The position numbers and the translations under genes are program-made. Source: Mucilaginibacter sp. (GTDB taxonomy: Bacteria > Bacteroidota > Bacteroidia > Sphingobacteriales > Sphingobacteriaceae). Taken from it: a DNA stretch of 15,844 bases. Location: contig JAFAKI010000108.1 in the NCBI GenBank assembly GCA_019235595.1, positions 1 to 15,844 of the forward strand, read 5' to 3'. This document shows, piece after piece, positions 1 to 6,239 of this stretch. Under the pieces are notes generated by a model. It was not told where the DNA came from and did no database searches. It saw only the letters and a program-made list of their open reading frames with translations. Every line of letters starts with the position of its first letter. The first letter of the stretch is position 1.

Positions 1-378
1 GCAACTATCTGTGTAGTAGAGGATACACGTGATGTAATGGCTATACAGAATACTGACCAGTATAACGGAGTATATCACGTTTTGGGTGGTTTAATTTCCC
101 CAATTGACGGAATTGGCCCTTCTGACCTGAATGTTGACAGTTTAGTGACTAGGATAAAAGAAAATGAAGTTAAAGAGGTGATTTTTGCTTTGAGCGCCAC
201 GATGGAGGGCGACACCACGATATTTTATTTGCACAAAAGACTTAAAGATTTCAACATTAACCTTTCTACCATTGCTCGTGGCATAGCTTTTGGTGGTGAA
301 CTAGAGTACGTTGATGAGATCACACTTGGACGATCCATCGCGACACGTATTCCATACGAAAGTTCACTATCAAAGTAG
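1..378 (+). CDS. recR: Recombination protein RecR, C-terminal part (5' end outside window)
   Basis: The reading frame is open from base 1, so the gene is cut by the window edge; an internal Met at 37 is not the start. The visible 125 residues are the TOPRIM domain and C-terminus of RecR. Family landmarks are CVVEDTRDVMAIQ, YHVLGGLISPIDGIGP, and the closing TIARGIAFGGELEYVDEITL stretch. The N-terminal helix-hairpin-helix and zinc finger lie upstream, outside the window. RecR works with RecO (and RecF) in the cytoplasm to load RecA at single-strand gaps. A glycosyltransferase gene starts 5 bases after the stop, so the two are probably co-transcribed. The identification is secure from the motif order. 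Confidence 0.96.
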   Translation, partial: ATICVVEDTRDVMAIQNTDQYNGVYHVLGGLISPIDGIGPSDLNVDSLVTRIKENEVKEVIFALSATMEGDTTIFYLHKRLKDFNINLSTIARGIAFGGELEYVDEITLGRSIATRIPYESSLSK

Positions 379-383
379 CAAGT

Positions 384-1217
384 ATGAAATTATCTGTAAT
401 CCTGATTAATCACAACTCACGTAATGGGCTGCGGCTGGCATTAACGTCATTGCAAAAAGCTGCGCTCAACATTCCGCATGAGATTATTGTGGTTGATAAC
501 GCATCTACAGATAATTCAATCAATATGCTGGTTACGGAATTTCCAGACGTAAGGCTGTTCGCTAATTCTACAAAAGAAAGCATTGCAAAAGTCAGTAATG
601 ACGCGTTACTGAAAACAAGAGGACAATATATCTTATTGATCAATCCTGATACGATCGTTACTCCCGATTCATTTGCCAAGTTGAATGAATTTATGGATCA
701 GCATCCATTAGCAGGAGGGGCGAGCGTGCGCATGGTGGATTTTAAAGGCGATTACCTGCATCATTCAAAACATACCTTAACAGGGGTATGGGCCGCATTT
801 ATTAAGTTTGTTGGCCTATCTTCCCATTTTCCTAAAACCTATTCATTTTCGCAAAGAAAAGACGATCTGGTTGACGAGTTCGAAACCAAGGAAATTGATG
901 TGCTAAACGAAAGCTGCATGATGCTGCGCAGATTGGTATTGGGAAAAACCGGGCTTTTGGACGAACGTTTTGCCCAATATGGCTATAATATCGACCTTTC
1001 ATACCGCATCAGGCTGCAAGGCTTCAAGAATTACTATTTTTCAAAAACATATATCATTCAACTACCACGCAAGACGGTTAACAAATTTAGCTGGAATTAC
1101 TTCAGGCATTTTTATGGTGCGATGTTTATATTCGCAGCTAAATATTTGTTTAAACTGCCTGTGCTCAATATTAAAAACATAGGCGAGTTCTACCCATCGT
1201 CTTATGAAGTTGAATGA
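384..1217 (+). CDS. Family 2 glycosyltransferase, active-site motifs altered
   Basis: A 277-residue GT-A fold protein of the GT2 / rhamnosyltransferase-like group. The N-terminus has the nucleotide-binding pattern IIVVDNASTDNS (about 35-46). The metal-site region reads LLINPDT (84-90), and the acceptor half contains ESCMMLRR and IDLSYRI. GT2 enzymes transfer a sugar from a nucleotide donor, often to envelope glycans. Several hallmark positions are changed: the usual GEDxDLS reads GYNIDLS (200-206), the usual IIHxxGES reads IIQLPRKT (224-231), and the usual N-x-GFAxAxN reads NSTKESIAKVSN (61-72). The fold seems intact but catalysis is uncertain. It starts 5 bases after recR and overlaps the next gene by 14 bases, which indicates translational coupling. 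The acceptor is unknown. Confidence 0.85.
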   Translation: MKLSVILINHNSRNGLRLALTSLQKAALNIPHEIIVVDNASTDNSINMLVTEFPDVRLFANSTKESIAKVSNDALLKTRGQYILLINPDTIVTPDSFAKLNEFMDQHPLAGGASVRMVDFKGDYLHHSKHTLTGVWAAFIKFVGLSSHFPKTYSFSQRKDDLVDEFETKEIDVLNESCMMLRRLVLGKTGLLDERFAQYGYNIDLSYRIRLQGFKNYYFSKTYIIQLPRKTVNKFSWNYFRHFYGAMFIFAAKYLFKLPVLNIKNIGEFYPSSYEVE

Positions 1218-2019
1218 CAAAGTTGTAATCATCACCGGGGCATCATCAGGGATCGGCAAAGCATTGGCAATTGAATTTGCCAGTCGCGGAGCCAACCTTA
1301 TCTTGGCTGCCCGTCAATACGTGGCTTTATGCGAACTCACGGAAAGCCTGATCAATAAATGCCATATCCAGGCGGTCGCTGTGCAATGTGATGTTTCGAA
1401 CGAAGAAGACTGCAATCACCTCATTAAACAAGCTGTCCTTACATTTAACAGGGTAGACGTACTGGTAAACAATGCAGGTATCAGCATGCGGGCTTTATTT
1501 AAGGACGTTGACCTGAAAGTTTTAAAAACGCTGATGGACGTCAATTTCTGGGGAACAGTTTATTGCACCAAATACGCTTTGCCGCATATACAGAAAACAC
1601 AGGGCAGCATCGTAGGTGTGTCGTCCATTGCGGGCTACAAAGGATTGCCGGGGCGAACAGGCTATTCTGCGTCAAAATTTGCGATGAACGGCTTCCTCGA
1701 TGCATTACGCATAGAAAACTTAAAGACAGGCGTTCATATACTAACCGCCTGCCCCGGATTTACTGCCTCTAATATTCGTAATACAGCCTTAGCAAAAGAT
1801 GGCTCGCAACAAGGCGAAAGCACGCTGGAGGAAGATAAAATGATGACCGCCGAAGAAGTCGCAAAGATCATAACCGATGGTGTTGAAAATCGTGCCCGTA
1901 CGTTGATAATGACCCGCCAGGGCAAGCTTACCGTAACGCTAAGCAAATTCTTCCCGGCATGGCTGGATAAGCTGGTTTATAATACGTTTGCTAAAGAGAA
2001 GGATGCGCTGCTGAAGTAA
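1204..2019 (+). CDS. Short-chain dehydrogenase/reductase (SDR), classical type
   Basis: This 271-residue NAD(P)-dependent oxidoreductase has every classical SDR landmark. The Rossmann glycine motif TGASSGIG is at 11-18, NNAG at 89-92, a catalytic Ser at 140/141, and YSASK with Tyr154 and Lys158. A basic residue after the glycine motif (Lys19) and Arg in the AARQ region suggest NADP(H), which is an inference. The chain is slightly long for the family, and its C-terminal helical extension (about 230-271) is typical of SDRs acting on lipids or sterol-like substrates. The substrate cannot be named. The ATG at 1204 lies inside the end of the glycosyltransferase gene in another frame, so expression is probably coupled. 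Transcription ends at the terminator 14 bases downstream. Confidence 0.93.
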   Translation: MKLNDKVVIITGASSGIGKALAIEFASRGANLILAARQYVALCELTESLINKCHIQAVAVQCDVSNEEDCNHLIKQAVLTFNRVDVLVNNAGISMRALFKDVDLKVLKTLMDVNFWGTVYCTKYALPHIQKTQGSIVGVSSIAGYKGLPGRTGYSASKFAMNGFLDALRIENLKTGVHILTACPGFTASNIRNTALAKDGSQQGESTLEEDKMMTAEEVAKIITDGVENRARTLIMTRQGKLTVTLSKFFPAWLDKLVYNTFAKEKDALLK

Positions 2020-2032
2020 ATATTATTAGCGA

Positions 2033-2071
2033 AAAAAAAGCGCGAAATTTGAAAAACTTCGCGCTTTTTTT
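2033..2071. terminator. Bidirectional intrinsic terminator
   Basis: A 14-bp perfect stem: AAAAAAAGCGCGAA at 2033-2046 pairs with 2058-2071 around an 11-base loop. A-run and T-run flank the GC-rich core, so it can stop transcription on both strands. It lies between convergent genes: the SDR ends at 2019 and the DUF2911 gene ends at 2086. Confidence 0.9.
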
Positions 2072-2085
2072 GGGTTGACTGAAAC

Positions 2086-2625
2086 TTATTTCACGCTAAC
2101 AAAAACATCCATATACTCCCACTTGAAACCAAATCCTTTGCCCGTTACATAGTATTCGAGTTTCTCGTTTAGATCCTTCAGTTTTTTAGGTTTCACAGTA
2201 AAAGACAATACGGTTTTGGCTGGATCCATGTTGGCGTCGCCACCTTGTTTATCGCCCCATTGCCCGGTTTCGGAATTAAAGAAGATAGTCCATTCGTTTT
2301 CGCCAGGAGTTGCAAAGAAGCTATACTTACCGGCTGCAAGTTTTTTGCCTTCAACGGTGATGTCCTTGTCAGTCTGAAATATGGTAGCCTCATTGGCACC
2401 AGCTCTCCATAGCTTACCATAAGGTAAAAGGCCCCCAAAAATCTTACGGCCTTTTACGGAAGGACTGCTATAGTCGATGGAGATAGCGGCATCACCAATT
2501 TTTCCGCTGGCGGTTGCAGGAGGACTTGGCCTTTTCGATTTGTCTGTCTGCGCTTTCAACAAGTGTGGCAGCATTAATGTCACCAGGATAATCGCCAGCA
2601 ATTTTACAGGATAGTTCTTTTTCAT
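2086..2625 (-). CDS. Secreted DUF2911 family protein
   Basis: A 179-residue protein with a Sec signal peptide: KK at the N-terminus, a hydrophobic stretch about 8-24, and a likely cut after LLKAQ near residue 26. The mature part matches DUF2911, common in Bacteroidota. Landmarks are the IDYSSPSVKGRKIFGGL segment, PYGKLWRAGANEAT, KLAAGKYSFFATPGENEWT and FFNSETGQWG. The family is predicted to be an all-beta exported protein of unknown function. The gene stands alone on the minus strand, diverging from the alkB-like gene across 166 bases that hold no promoter I can place with confidence. The family call is firm; the role is unknown. Confidence 0.88.
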   Translation of the reverse strand: MKKNYPVKLLAIILVTLMLPHLLKAQTDKSKRPSPPATASGKIGDAAISIDYSSPSVKGRKIFGGLLPYGKLWRAGANEATIFQTDKDITVEGKKLAAGKYSFFATPGENEWTIFFNSETGQWGDKQGGDANMDPAKTVLSFTVKPKKLKDLNEKLEYYVTGKGFGFKWEYMDVFVSVK

Positions 2626-2791
2626 AGTACGATTTCTTGAATTTGATTTTGGTTTATTAAGGATTTGTTATGAATTGTAAAGACACACAAAGCTGGTAAA
2701 AAAACTTATGAAAATGCTAATTGTTTGTCTTTTCTCATAAGTAAAAAGGCAACTCATGCTCATTATGAATAAACCCCACAAACTTTGAAAT

Positions 2792-3370
2792 TTGTATATT
2801 GTGGAACAGTTAAGTTTTTTTGAACCATCGGGGCAAAGTGCAGGTTTGCCTAACGATCTGCTGGAATACCACGCAAGATTTTTCAATACGGCGGAAAGCA
2901 GGATTTTCTTAGATACTTTCATTAATACGATCCCTTGGGTTCAGGAAGATATTCAGATGTATGGCAAGGTGGTAAAAACGCCGCGCCTTACAGTATGGTA
3001 TGGCGACAAGGATAAAGAATACATTTACTCCGACACAAACCATTATCCGATTCCATGGACGAAAGAGTTATTATTGATCAAAGAAAAGATCGAACCGGTT
3101 GCCGGAGTAAAATTCAATAGCGTTTTGATGAATTATTATCGCGATGCCAACGATTCTGTTGCATGGCATAGTGATGATGAGTATGAACTGGGTGTTAATC
3201 CGATTATTGCCTCGGTAAGTTTTGGGCAGGTGAGGCGTTTTGATATCAGGCACAAGCAGGATCGCGACAGGAAGTATTCTATCTATCTGGAGAACGGCTC
3301 ATTATTGATCATGAAAGGCGATCTGCAACATAACTGGGTGCACCAGATACCCAAGTCGACCAACCGCTGA
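2792..3370 (+). CDS. AlkB-like 2-oxoglutarate/Fe(II) DNA-repair dioxygenase, 3' frameshift
   Basis: The 192-residue frame matches the AlkB family, which removes alkyl groups from DNA bases by oxidation. The iron triad is His126-x-Asp128 (in WHSDDE) and His184 (in WVHQIP); the segment LMNYYRDANDSVAWHSDD is typical. The frame closes at TGA 3368, just after HQIPKST. The +1 frame beginning at CCG 3364 continues as PLKARVNLTFRVIN and stops at 3408. That is exactly the family's C-terminus with the RxNxTxR motif that binds 2-oxoglutarate. One missing base near 3361-3364 would explain this. As written, the protein lacks the last 14 residues and is probably inactive, unless the base is a sequencing error. 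The listed start is TTG; GTG at 2801 (giving MEQLSFFEPSG) is equally likely and fits homologues better. Confidence 0.85.
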   Translation: MYIVEQLSFFEPSGQSAGLPNDLLEYHARFFNTAESRIFLDTFINTIPWVQEDIQMYGKVVKTPRLTVWYGDKDKEYIYSDTNHYPIPWTKELLLIKEKIEPVAGVKFNSVLMNYYRDANDSVAWHSDDEYELGVNPIIASVSFGQVRRFDIRHKQDRDRKYSIYLENGSLLIMKGDLQHNWVHQIPKSTNR

Positions 3371-3408
3371 AGGCAAGGGTAAATCTCACCTTCAGGGTTA
3401 TTAATTAA
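3364..3408 (+). pseudogene. Out-of-frame C-terminal remnant of the alkB-like gene
   Basis: Fourteen codons plus TAA read PLKARVNLTFRVIN in the frame one base ahead of the main alkB-like frame. The Arg codons at 3376-3378 and 3394-3396 bracket an RxNxTxR motif, in which the last Arg normally holds the 2-oxoglutarate carboxylate in AlkB enzymes. The conserved protein sequence and the clean stop show this was coding until recently, or still is if the frameshift is an assembly error. Confidence 0.8.
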
Positions 3409-3409
3409 A

Positions 3410-4000
3410 CTAGTTAAAGATAAAGCCGAACTGTACGTTAAATCCAATAGAAGCGGGCGCTCCGTTACCAAAACGCGCAGGAAGTGAGCCTGCAATAAAA
3501 TAGTTTACATATTTGGTGCGGGCATATACCTGGTTAAACACTGGCGTAAATCCATAACGCCCCGCTGTTTCGAAGGCCAGGCGGGTAATAATGGTAAAGC
3601 CATGATCAAACCGAAACATCGTTCCGGGATCAAATAATAAGCTATTCACCTTGCTGCTGGCTTTTGTTGCGGTAATGGTAGGAGTGAATTCATAACTGAA
3701 CCCAAAACTGTCGCTGTACAGAACATTCACGCCAACCGGGAATCCGATCTTGGTAGTTCCATTAAAGTTCCATGTGGTTGCCTTTTTGTCAAGGGTGACT
3801 ACCGGCACGATAAAGCTCAGGTATCCCACCGTACGCGGGTAAGTTTTAGGCGCTGATGCAGATGGTGCTGCAGAAGGATTTACCCTGACGGAGTCGGTCT
3901 TCGCTTCTTGCGCAAGTACTTTACAGGAAAAAATGGCAGAAAGAATAATTACGGTTAAGGTTGTTTGGGTAAAATGTTTTGAAAATAAATACGGTTTCAT
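3410..4000 (-). CDS. Putative outer-membrane beta-barrel protein, function unknown
   Basis: A 196-residue protein with a signal peptide: a hydrophobic run about 12-30, cut after VLAQ near residue 31. A Ser/Pro/Ala-rich linker follows (about 38-52). The rest consists of alternating aromatic/polar stretches such as TYPRTVGYLSFIVPVV, FGFSYEFTPTITATK and ASIGFNVQFGFIFN. These look like antiparallel strands of a small outer-membrane barrel and end with an aromatic residue next to last. I recognise no named family. Its stop lies one base from where the intact alkB gene would end, with no terminator between them. A ModE-type operator lies about 141 bases upstream of the start, next to a ModE-like regulator, so control by that protein is plausible. 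A role in oxyanion or metal handling would be speculation. Confidence 0.72.
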   Translation of the reverse strand: MKPYLFSKHFTQTTLTVIILSAIFSCKVLAQEAKTDSVRVNPSAAPSASAPKTYPRTVGYLSFIVPVVTLDKKATTWNFNGTTKIGFPVGVNVLYSDSFGFSYEFTPTITATKASSKVNSLLFDPGTMFRFDHGFTIITRLAFETAGRYGFTPVFNQVYARTKYVNYFIAGSLPARFGNGAPASIGFNVQFGFIFN

Positions 4001-4065
4001 GTGAATGATTTTTTAGTTGTTTTGAATTTGTTTTTCATTTAGTGGTGTAGGGCAGGTAAACCTTT

Positions 4066-4092
4066 CAAGATATTTTAATAATGTATAACAAA
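4066..4092 (-). promoter_or_regulatory. Weak Bacteroidota-type promoter candidate for the 3410-4000 gene
   Basis: Read on the minus strand, TTTG (4089-4092) is followed after 16 bases by TATCTTG (4066-4072). This is one base short of the TAnnTTTG -7 consensus. The spacer is shorter than usual, so this is only a candidate. A start near 4060 would leave a leader of about 60 bases. Confidence 0.3.
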
Positions 4093-4140
4093 CTGATAAT
4101 AAATGGTTTGATAATTGATGTTGTGGACATAAAGCAATGC

Positions 4141-4168
4141 ATCGTTATTTATTCAAATATATAACGAT
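4141..4168. promoter_or_regulatory. ModE-type operator (near-perfect ModE box)
   Basis: The left half ATCGTTATTTA (4141-4151), a 6-base spacer, and the right half TATATAACGAT (4158-4168) match the published ModE element ATCGNTATATA-N6-TATATAACGAT. Only one of the specified half-site bases differs, and the spacing is exact. The core also forms a 10-bp perfect inverted repeat (4139-4148 with 4161-4170). It lies 35 bases past the stop of a ModE-like gene and about 141 bases before the start of the outer-membrane protein gene. It could be an operator for that gene. A hairpin role at the 3' end of the regulator's transcript is less likely, because no strong T-run follows on the minus strand. Confidence 0.82.
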
Positions 4169-4203
4169 GCTCTAAAAATCACCAATAAGAAAATTGATTA
4201 GAG

Positions 4204-4569
4204 TTATAAACGTGCTGATTCGTTTTCTAAAAACGTTTTAAATCGTTTGCGCAAAGCCTTGTAGTATTTAATAAGCTCCAGGCCTTCAGCGGTGAGCGTT
4301 GAGCCACCGCCTTTTTCGCCGCCGGCTTGTGGCACAACTACCGGGGAGTTGGTTTGTGCATTCAAATGATTGATCAGTTCCCAGGCTTTTTTGTACGACA
4401 TGTTCATCGCCTTGGCCGCGTTGCTGATCGAGCCTGTTTCTTCAATTTTTTCAAGCAGCTCAAGCGGGCCGGGACCGAAAAAGCGGTCCCCTTCAGATTC
4501 CAGCCATAGTTTGCCGTTTACTTTTATCTTAAGTTCTTGTTTTAGAATGTGTTTTATCGACTTCGCCAT
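4204..4569 (-). CDS. ModE-like winged-helix transcriptional regulator, DNA-binding domain only
   Basis: A 121-residue protein equal to the N-terminal DNA-binding domain of ModE/LysR-type winged-helix regulators. Landmarks are KVNGKLWLESEGDRFFGPG, LLEKIEETGSISNAAKAM (first helices), MSYKKAWELINHLN (recognition helix) and GGEKGGGSTLTAEGLELI (wing and dimer helix). Full-length ModE carries two C-terminal Mop/TOBE domains that bind molybdate; they are absent here, so how it senses a signal is unclear. An ATG at 4596 would add nine residues, but a promoter -7 box lies at 4578-4585, between the two candidate starts. The ATG at 4569 is therefore the better choice. A ModE-type operator lies 35 bases downstream of the stop, supporting the family call. 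Molybdenum-enzyme genes are not in the window. Confidence 0.88.
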   Translation of the reverse strand: MAKSIKHILKQELKIKVNGKLWLESEGDRFFGPGPLELLEKIEETGSISNAAKAMNMSYKKAWELINHLNAQTNSPVVVPQAGGEKGGGSTLTAEGLELIKYYKALRKRFKTFLENESARL

Positions 4570-4577
4570 GATTCTCA

Positions 4578-4611
4578 CAAAACTAAGGAAACGCACTCAA
4601 GCCACAACAAA
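4578..4611 (-). promoter_or_regulatory. Bacteroidota-type promoter of the ModE-like gene
   Basis: On the minus strand the -7 box TAGTTTTG (4578-4585) fits TAnnTTTG fully. GTTG lies 19 bases upstream (4605-4608), and an overlapping TTTG (4608-4611) has a 22-base spacer. Transcription would begin a few bases before the ATG at 4569, giving a very short leader or none, and ruling against the longer start at 4596. Confidence 0.6.
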
Positions 4612-4825
4612 TAGATTGTATTTGCGCCGGTGTTAATACTTATAACCATTAAGTAGATATACTCATCGCTTTTTTCGGATTTTACATCATTTATTTCAGG
4701 AAGAATTACGGCTCATATTGCGTAGATGCACTGCAATTTCTGCATCCATCGCTTATCAATTTTGAATTGTCTGAAATGACAACACTTCAAACAAACATTA
4801 TTGAGAAACATTAAAATTTAAACAA

Positions 4826-5428
4826 ATGAAAAAAACGGATTACTTATTACTGTTATCAATTGCCTTGATGCTGCTGGTAATGGCATCATGCGGAAAAGAT
4901 GGAAAGGTGGGCCCGACAGGTCCAACAGGAGCAACCGGCCCGCAGGGCGTTGCAGGAACTAATGGAGCGGTAGGAGCAACGGGAGCTACAGGGACAGCCA
5001 ATGTTATTTATTCGGATTGGATAACGCCGTCTTCTTATAAAAAGGATACAGTCTTTGGTTCTTACCATTTTTATGCTGATATAACTGCTTCAGCAATCAC
5101 TCAATCAGTATTGGATAATGGAACGGTGCTGGTGTTTGGAAAGTTAGACGGCTACAATGTATCTGTTTGGCCAACGGCGCAGGTAAGCCCAATGCCAATA
5201 TCAATTACCTATCAATTAGGCAGCACTATCTATACGGATTTTTGGTCTGCTTTGGCTACACCGGGCAATGTCAGGATTGATTTTGTTGATAATCAGAATT
5301 ATTATAACAGCATATCCACATTGCATCAGTTCAGGTATGTAATTATACCTGGTGGCGTTCACACTTTGGGCAGCATTAATCCTAAGAACTATAATGAGGT
5401 GAAACAGGCCCTGCATCTGCCGAATTGA
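4826..5428 (+). CDS. Lipoprotein with collagen-like Gly-X-Y repeats
   Basis: A 200-residue exported lipoprotein. The signal peptide ends in the lipobox VMASC with the lipidated Cys at residue 22. Twelve uninterrupted Gly-X-Y triplets follow directly (23-58), rich in GPT, GAT and GAV. Then comes a 140-residue domain of mostly beta character (YSDWITPSSYKKDTVFGSY onwards) with no family I can name. Collagen-like stretches in bacterial surface proteins form triple-helical stalks, so a trimeric stalk with a C-terminal head is a reasonable model, though inferred. The gene stands alone: upstream is 229 bases reaching the divergent regulator's promoter, and downstream is a strong terminator. Surface exposure is likely but not provable from sequence. 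Confidence 0.87.
   Translation: MKKTDYLLLLSIALMLLVMASCGKDGKVGPTGPTGATGPQGVAGTNGAVGATGATGTANVIYSDWITPSSYKKDTVFGSYHFYADITASAITQSVLDNGTVLVFGKLDGYNVSVWPTAQVSPMPISITYQLGSTIYTDFWSALATPGNVRIDFVDNQNYYNSISTLHQFRYVIIPGGVHTLGSINPKNYNEVKQALHLPN
4892..4999 (+). repeat. Collagen-like Gly-X-Y repeat, 12 triplets
   Basis: Thirty-six codons encode twelve Gly-X-Y units, from GKD-GKV-GPT to GAT-GAT-GTA, right after the lipidated Cys. Near-identical GGAGCAAC and GGAGCTAC units recur in the DNA, so the triplet number could vary between strains by slippage. Confidence 0.88.
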
Positions 5429-5469
5429 TCTCCTTTTATTGGTTATATTACACATCTAGTTAGATGGTA

Positions 5470-5505
5470 CAATCCCTGCATAAAAGCAGGGATTGTTTTG
5501 TTTTA
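5470..5505 (+). terminator. Intrinsic terminator of the lipoprotein gene
   Basis: A 10-bp perfect stem (CAATCCCTGC at 5470-5479 with 5486-5495) has a 6-base loop and is followed by TTTTGTTTTA. It lies 41 bases after the lipoprotein stop. Confidence 0.9.
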
Positions 5506-5548
5506 TGCTGTGCTTAAAGGAATAATGACATTTAACACAATATCATAG

Positions 5549-5582
5549 TTTGATTGTTAATCAATTAGTTATTAAAATTTTG
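5549..5582 (+). promoter_or_regulatory. Candidate Bacteroidota-type promoter for the DUF892 gene
   Basis: TTTG (5549-5552) and AAATTTTG (5575-5582) are separated by 22 bases. The -7 box misses one base of TAnnTTTG, and the spacer is slightly long. The ATG follows six bases after the box, so the leader would be nearly absent. Confidence 0.35.
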
Positions 5583-5587
5583 ACATT

Positions 5588-6109
5588 ATGGAAACCCTCA
5601 ACATAACCCAAGCAAAGATTGATTTGAAACAATTATTTGTTCATCAGCTTAATAGGGTGAACTGTGCCAAAGGCTATCTTATTCGAAACTTACCAAAACT
5701 ACAAGAGATAGCGTCATTTAATACACTGAGCTTAGCTATTCGCGAAGATCTTGAGGATGTAAAAAAGCAAAAGGTACGCATCGACGAGATTTACGGCTTA
5801 TTGCAAACAACACCCTCCGAGGAAGGATGCGAGGTGATCAAACTGGTTATTGAAGAAGCTTATAACCTGAACAATGACTCTGGTAAATTGACCATCATCA
5901 ATGATATGGACATCATACTGTATATGCAATTGATTGAAAACATCGAGCTAACCTCATTCAGAATGTTGAAAATGATTGCCGGTTATATGCGCAACGCTCA
6001 AATAACCCAAATGCTGACCGAATGCTTTGATGAGAATGTAGATAACGATCGTCTTTTCACCTTAATATCAGAAGAATACCTCGAAAAGAAGACTGAAAAT
6101 CAAAGGTGA
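5588..6109 (+). CDS. DUF892 (YciE/YciF-like) ferritin-like helical protein, divergent
   Basis: A 173-residue soluble, almost wholly helical protein. The order LKQLFVHQLNRVNCAKGYL, LPKLQEIA, LREDLEDVKKQKVRIDEIY, a middle IKLVIEEAYNL, YMQLIENIELTSF, and MLTECFDENVDNDRLF tracks the four-helix bundle of DUF892. That family is stress-associated and ferritin-like. Several positions usually acidic or His in the family are changed: AEK is AKG (27-29), the His of the EEHLEETxxH-type helix is Gln, and the EHYE-type motif reads ENIE. A dinuclear metal site may therefore be incomplete. It has no signal peptide. It appears monocistronic, with hairpins 70 bases downstream. The family assignment is by recalled pattern, so confidence is moderate. 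Confidence 0.68.
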   Translation: METLNITQAKIDLKQLFVHQLNRVNCAKGYLIRNLPKLQEIASFNTLSLAIREDLEDVKKQKVRIDEIYGLLQTTPSEEGCEVIKLVIEEAYNLNNDSGKLTIINDMDIILYMQLIENIELTSFRMLKMIAGYMRNAQITQMLTECFDENVDNDRLFTLISEEYLEKKTENQR

Positions 6110-6179
6110 AAACTGTCTGTTGACGGATTTTTTTCGCTTCAAAAAAAACTAACAAAACGCTGATTTTTTGGAAAAAATA

Positions 6180-6239
6180 GAAGCCAGACCTTGCGATCTG
6201 GCTTCAGAAAAGTTATTTAATACCCCTATTAAAATAACT
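6180..6239. repeat. Two tandem hairpins in the 6110-6395 intergenic region
   Basis: Hairpin 1 has a 9-bp stem, GAAGCCAGA (6180-6188) with 6197-6205, and an 8-base loop. Hairpin 2 is AT-rich: a 12-base arm (6211-6222) pairs with 6227-6239 around CCCC with one bulged A. A T-run follows hairpin 1 only on the minus strand (A-run at 6173-6178), so it is a poor plus-strand terminator. The rest of 6110-6395 is AT-rich with no other structure I can support. Confidence 0.7.

Noticed and set aside
360..368. MEYP in the M1 peptidase (residue numbers) as a loss of the GxMEN exopeptidase motif
   Set aside because: The MEYP form is common among secreted Bacteroidota M1 peptidases as I recall, so it is not by itself evidence of altered function.
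2668..2922. Minus-strand open frame of 84 codons over the alkB start region
   Set aside because: It overlaps the well-supported alkB-like frame and the intergenic region, and shows no domain or convincing start. It is a chance frame.
4139..4170. The 10-bp inverted repeat read as a terminator of the ModE-like gene
   Set aside because: No strong T-run follows on the minus strand, and the match to the ModE element with exact spacing explains it better. A minor secondary role is not excluded.
4892..4999. Repeat tract read as a CRISPR-like or tandem DNA repeat
   Set aside because: The periodicity is 9 bases and in frame with Gly-X-Y codons, so it is a protein repeat within a lipoprotein.
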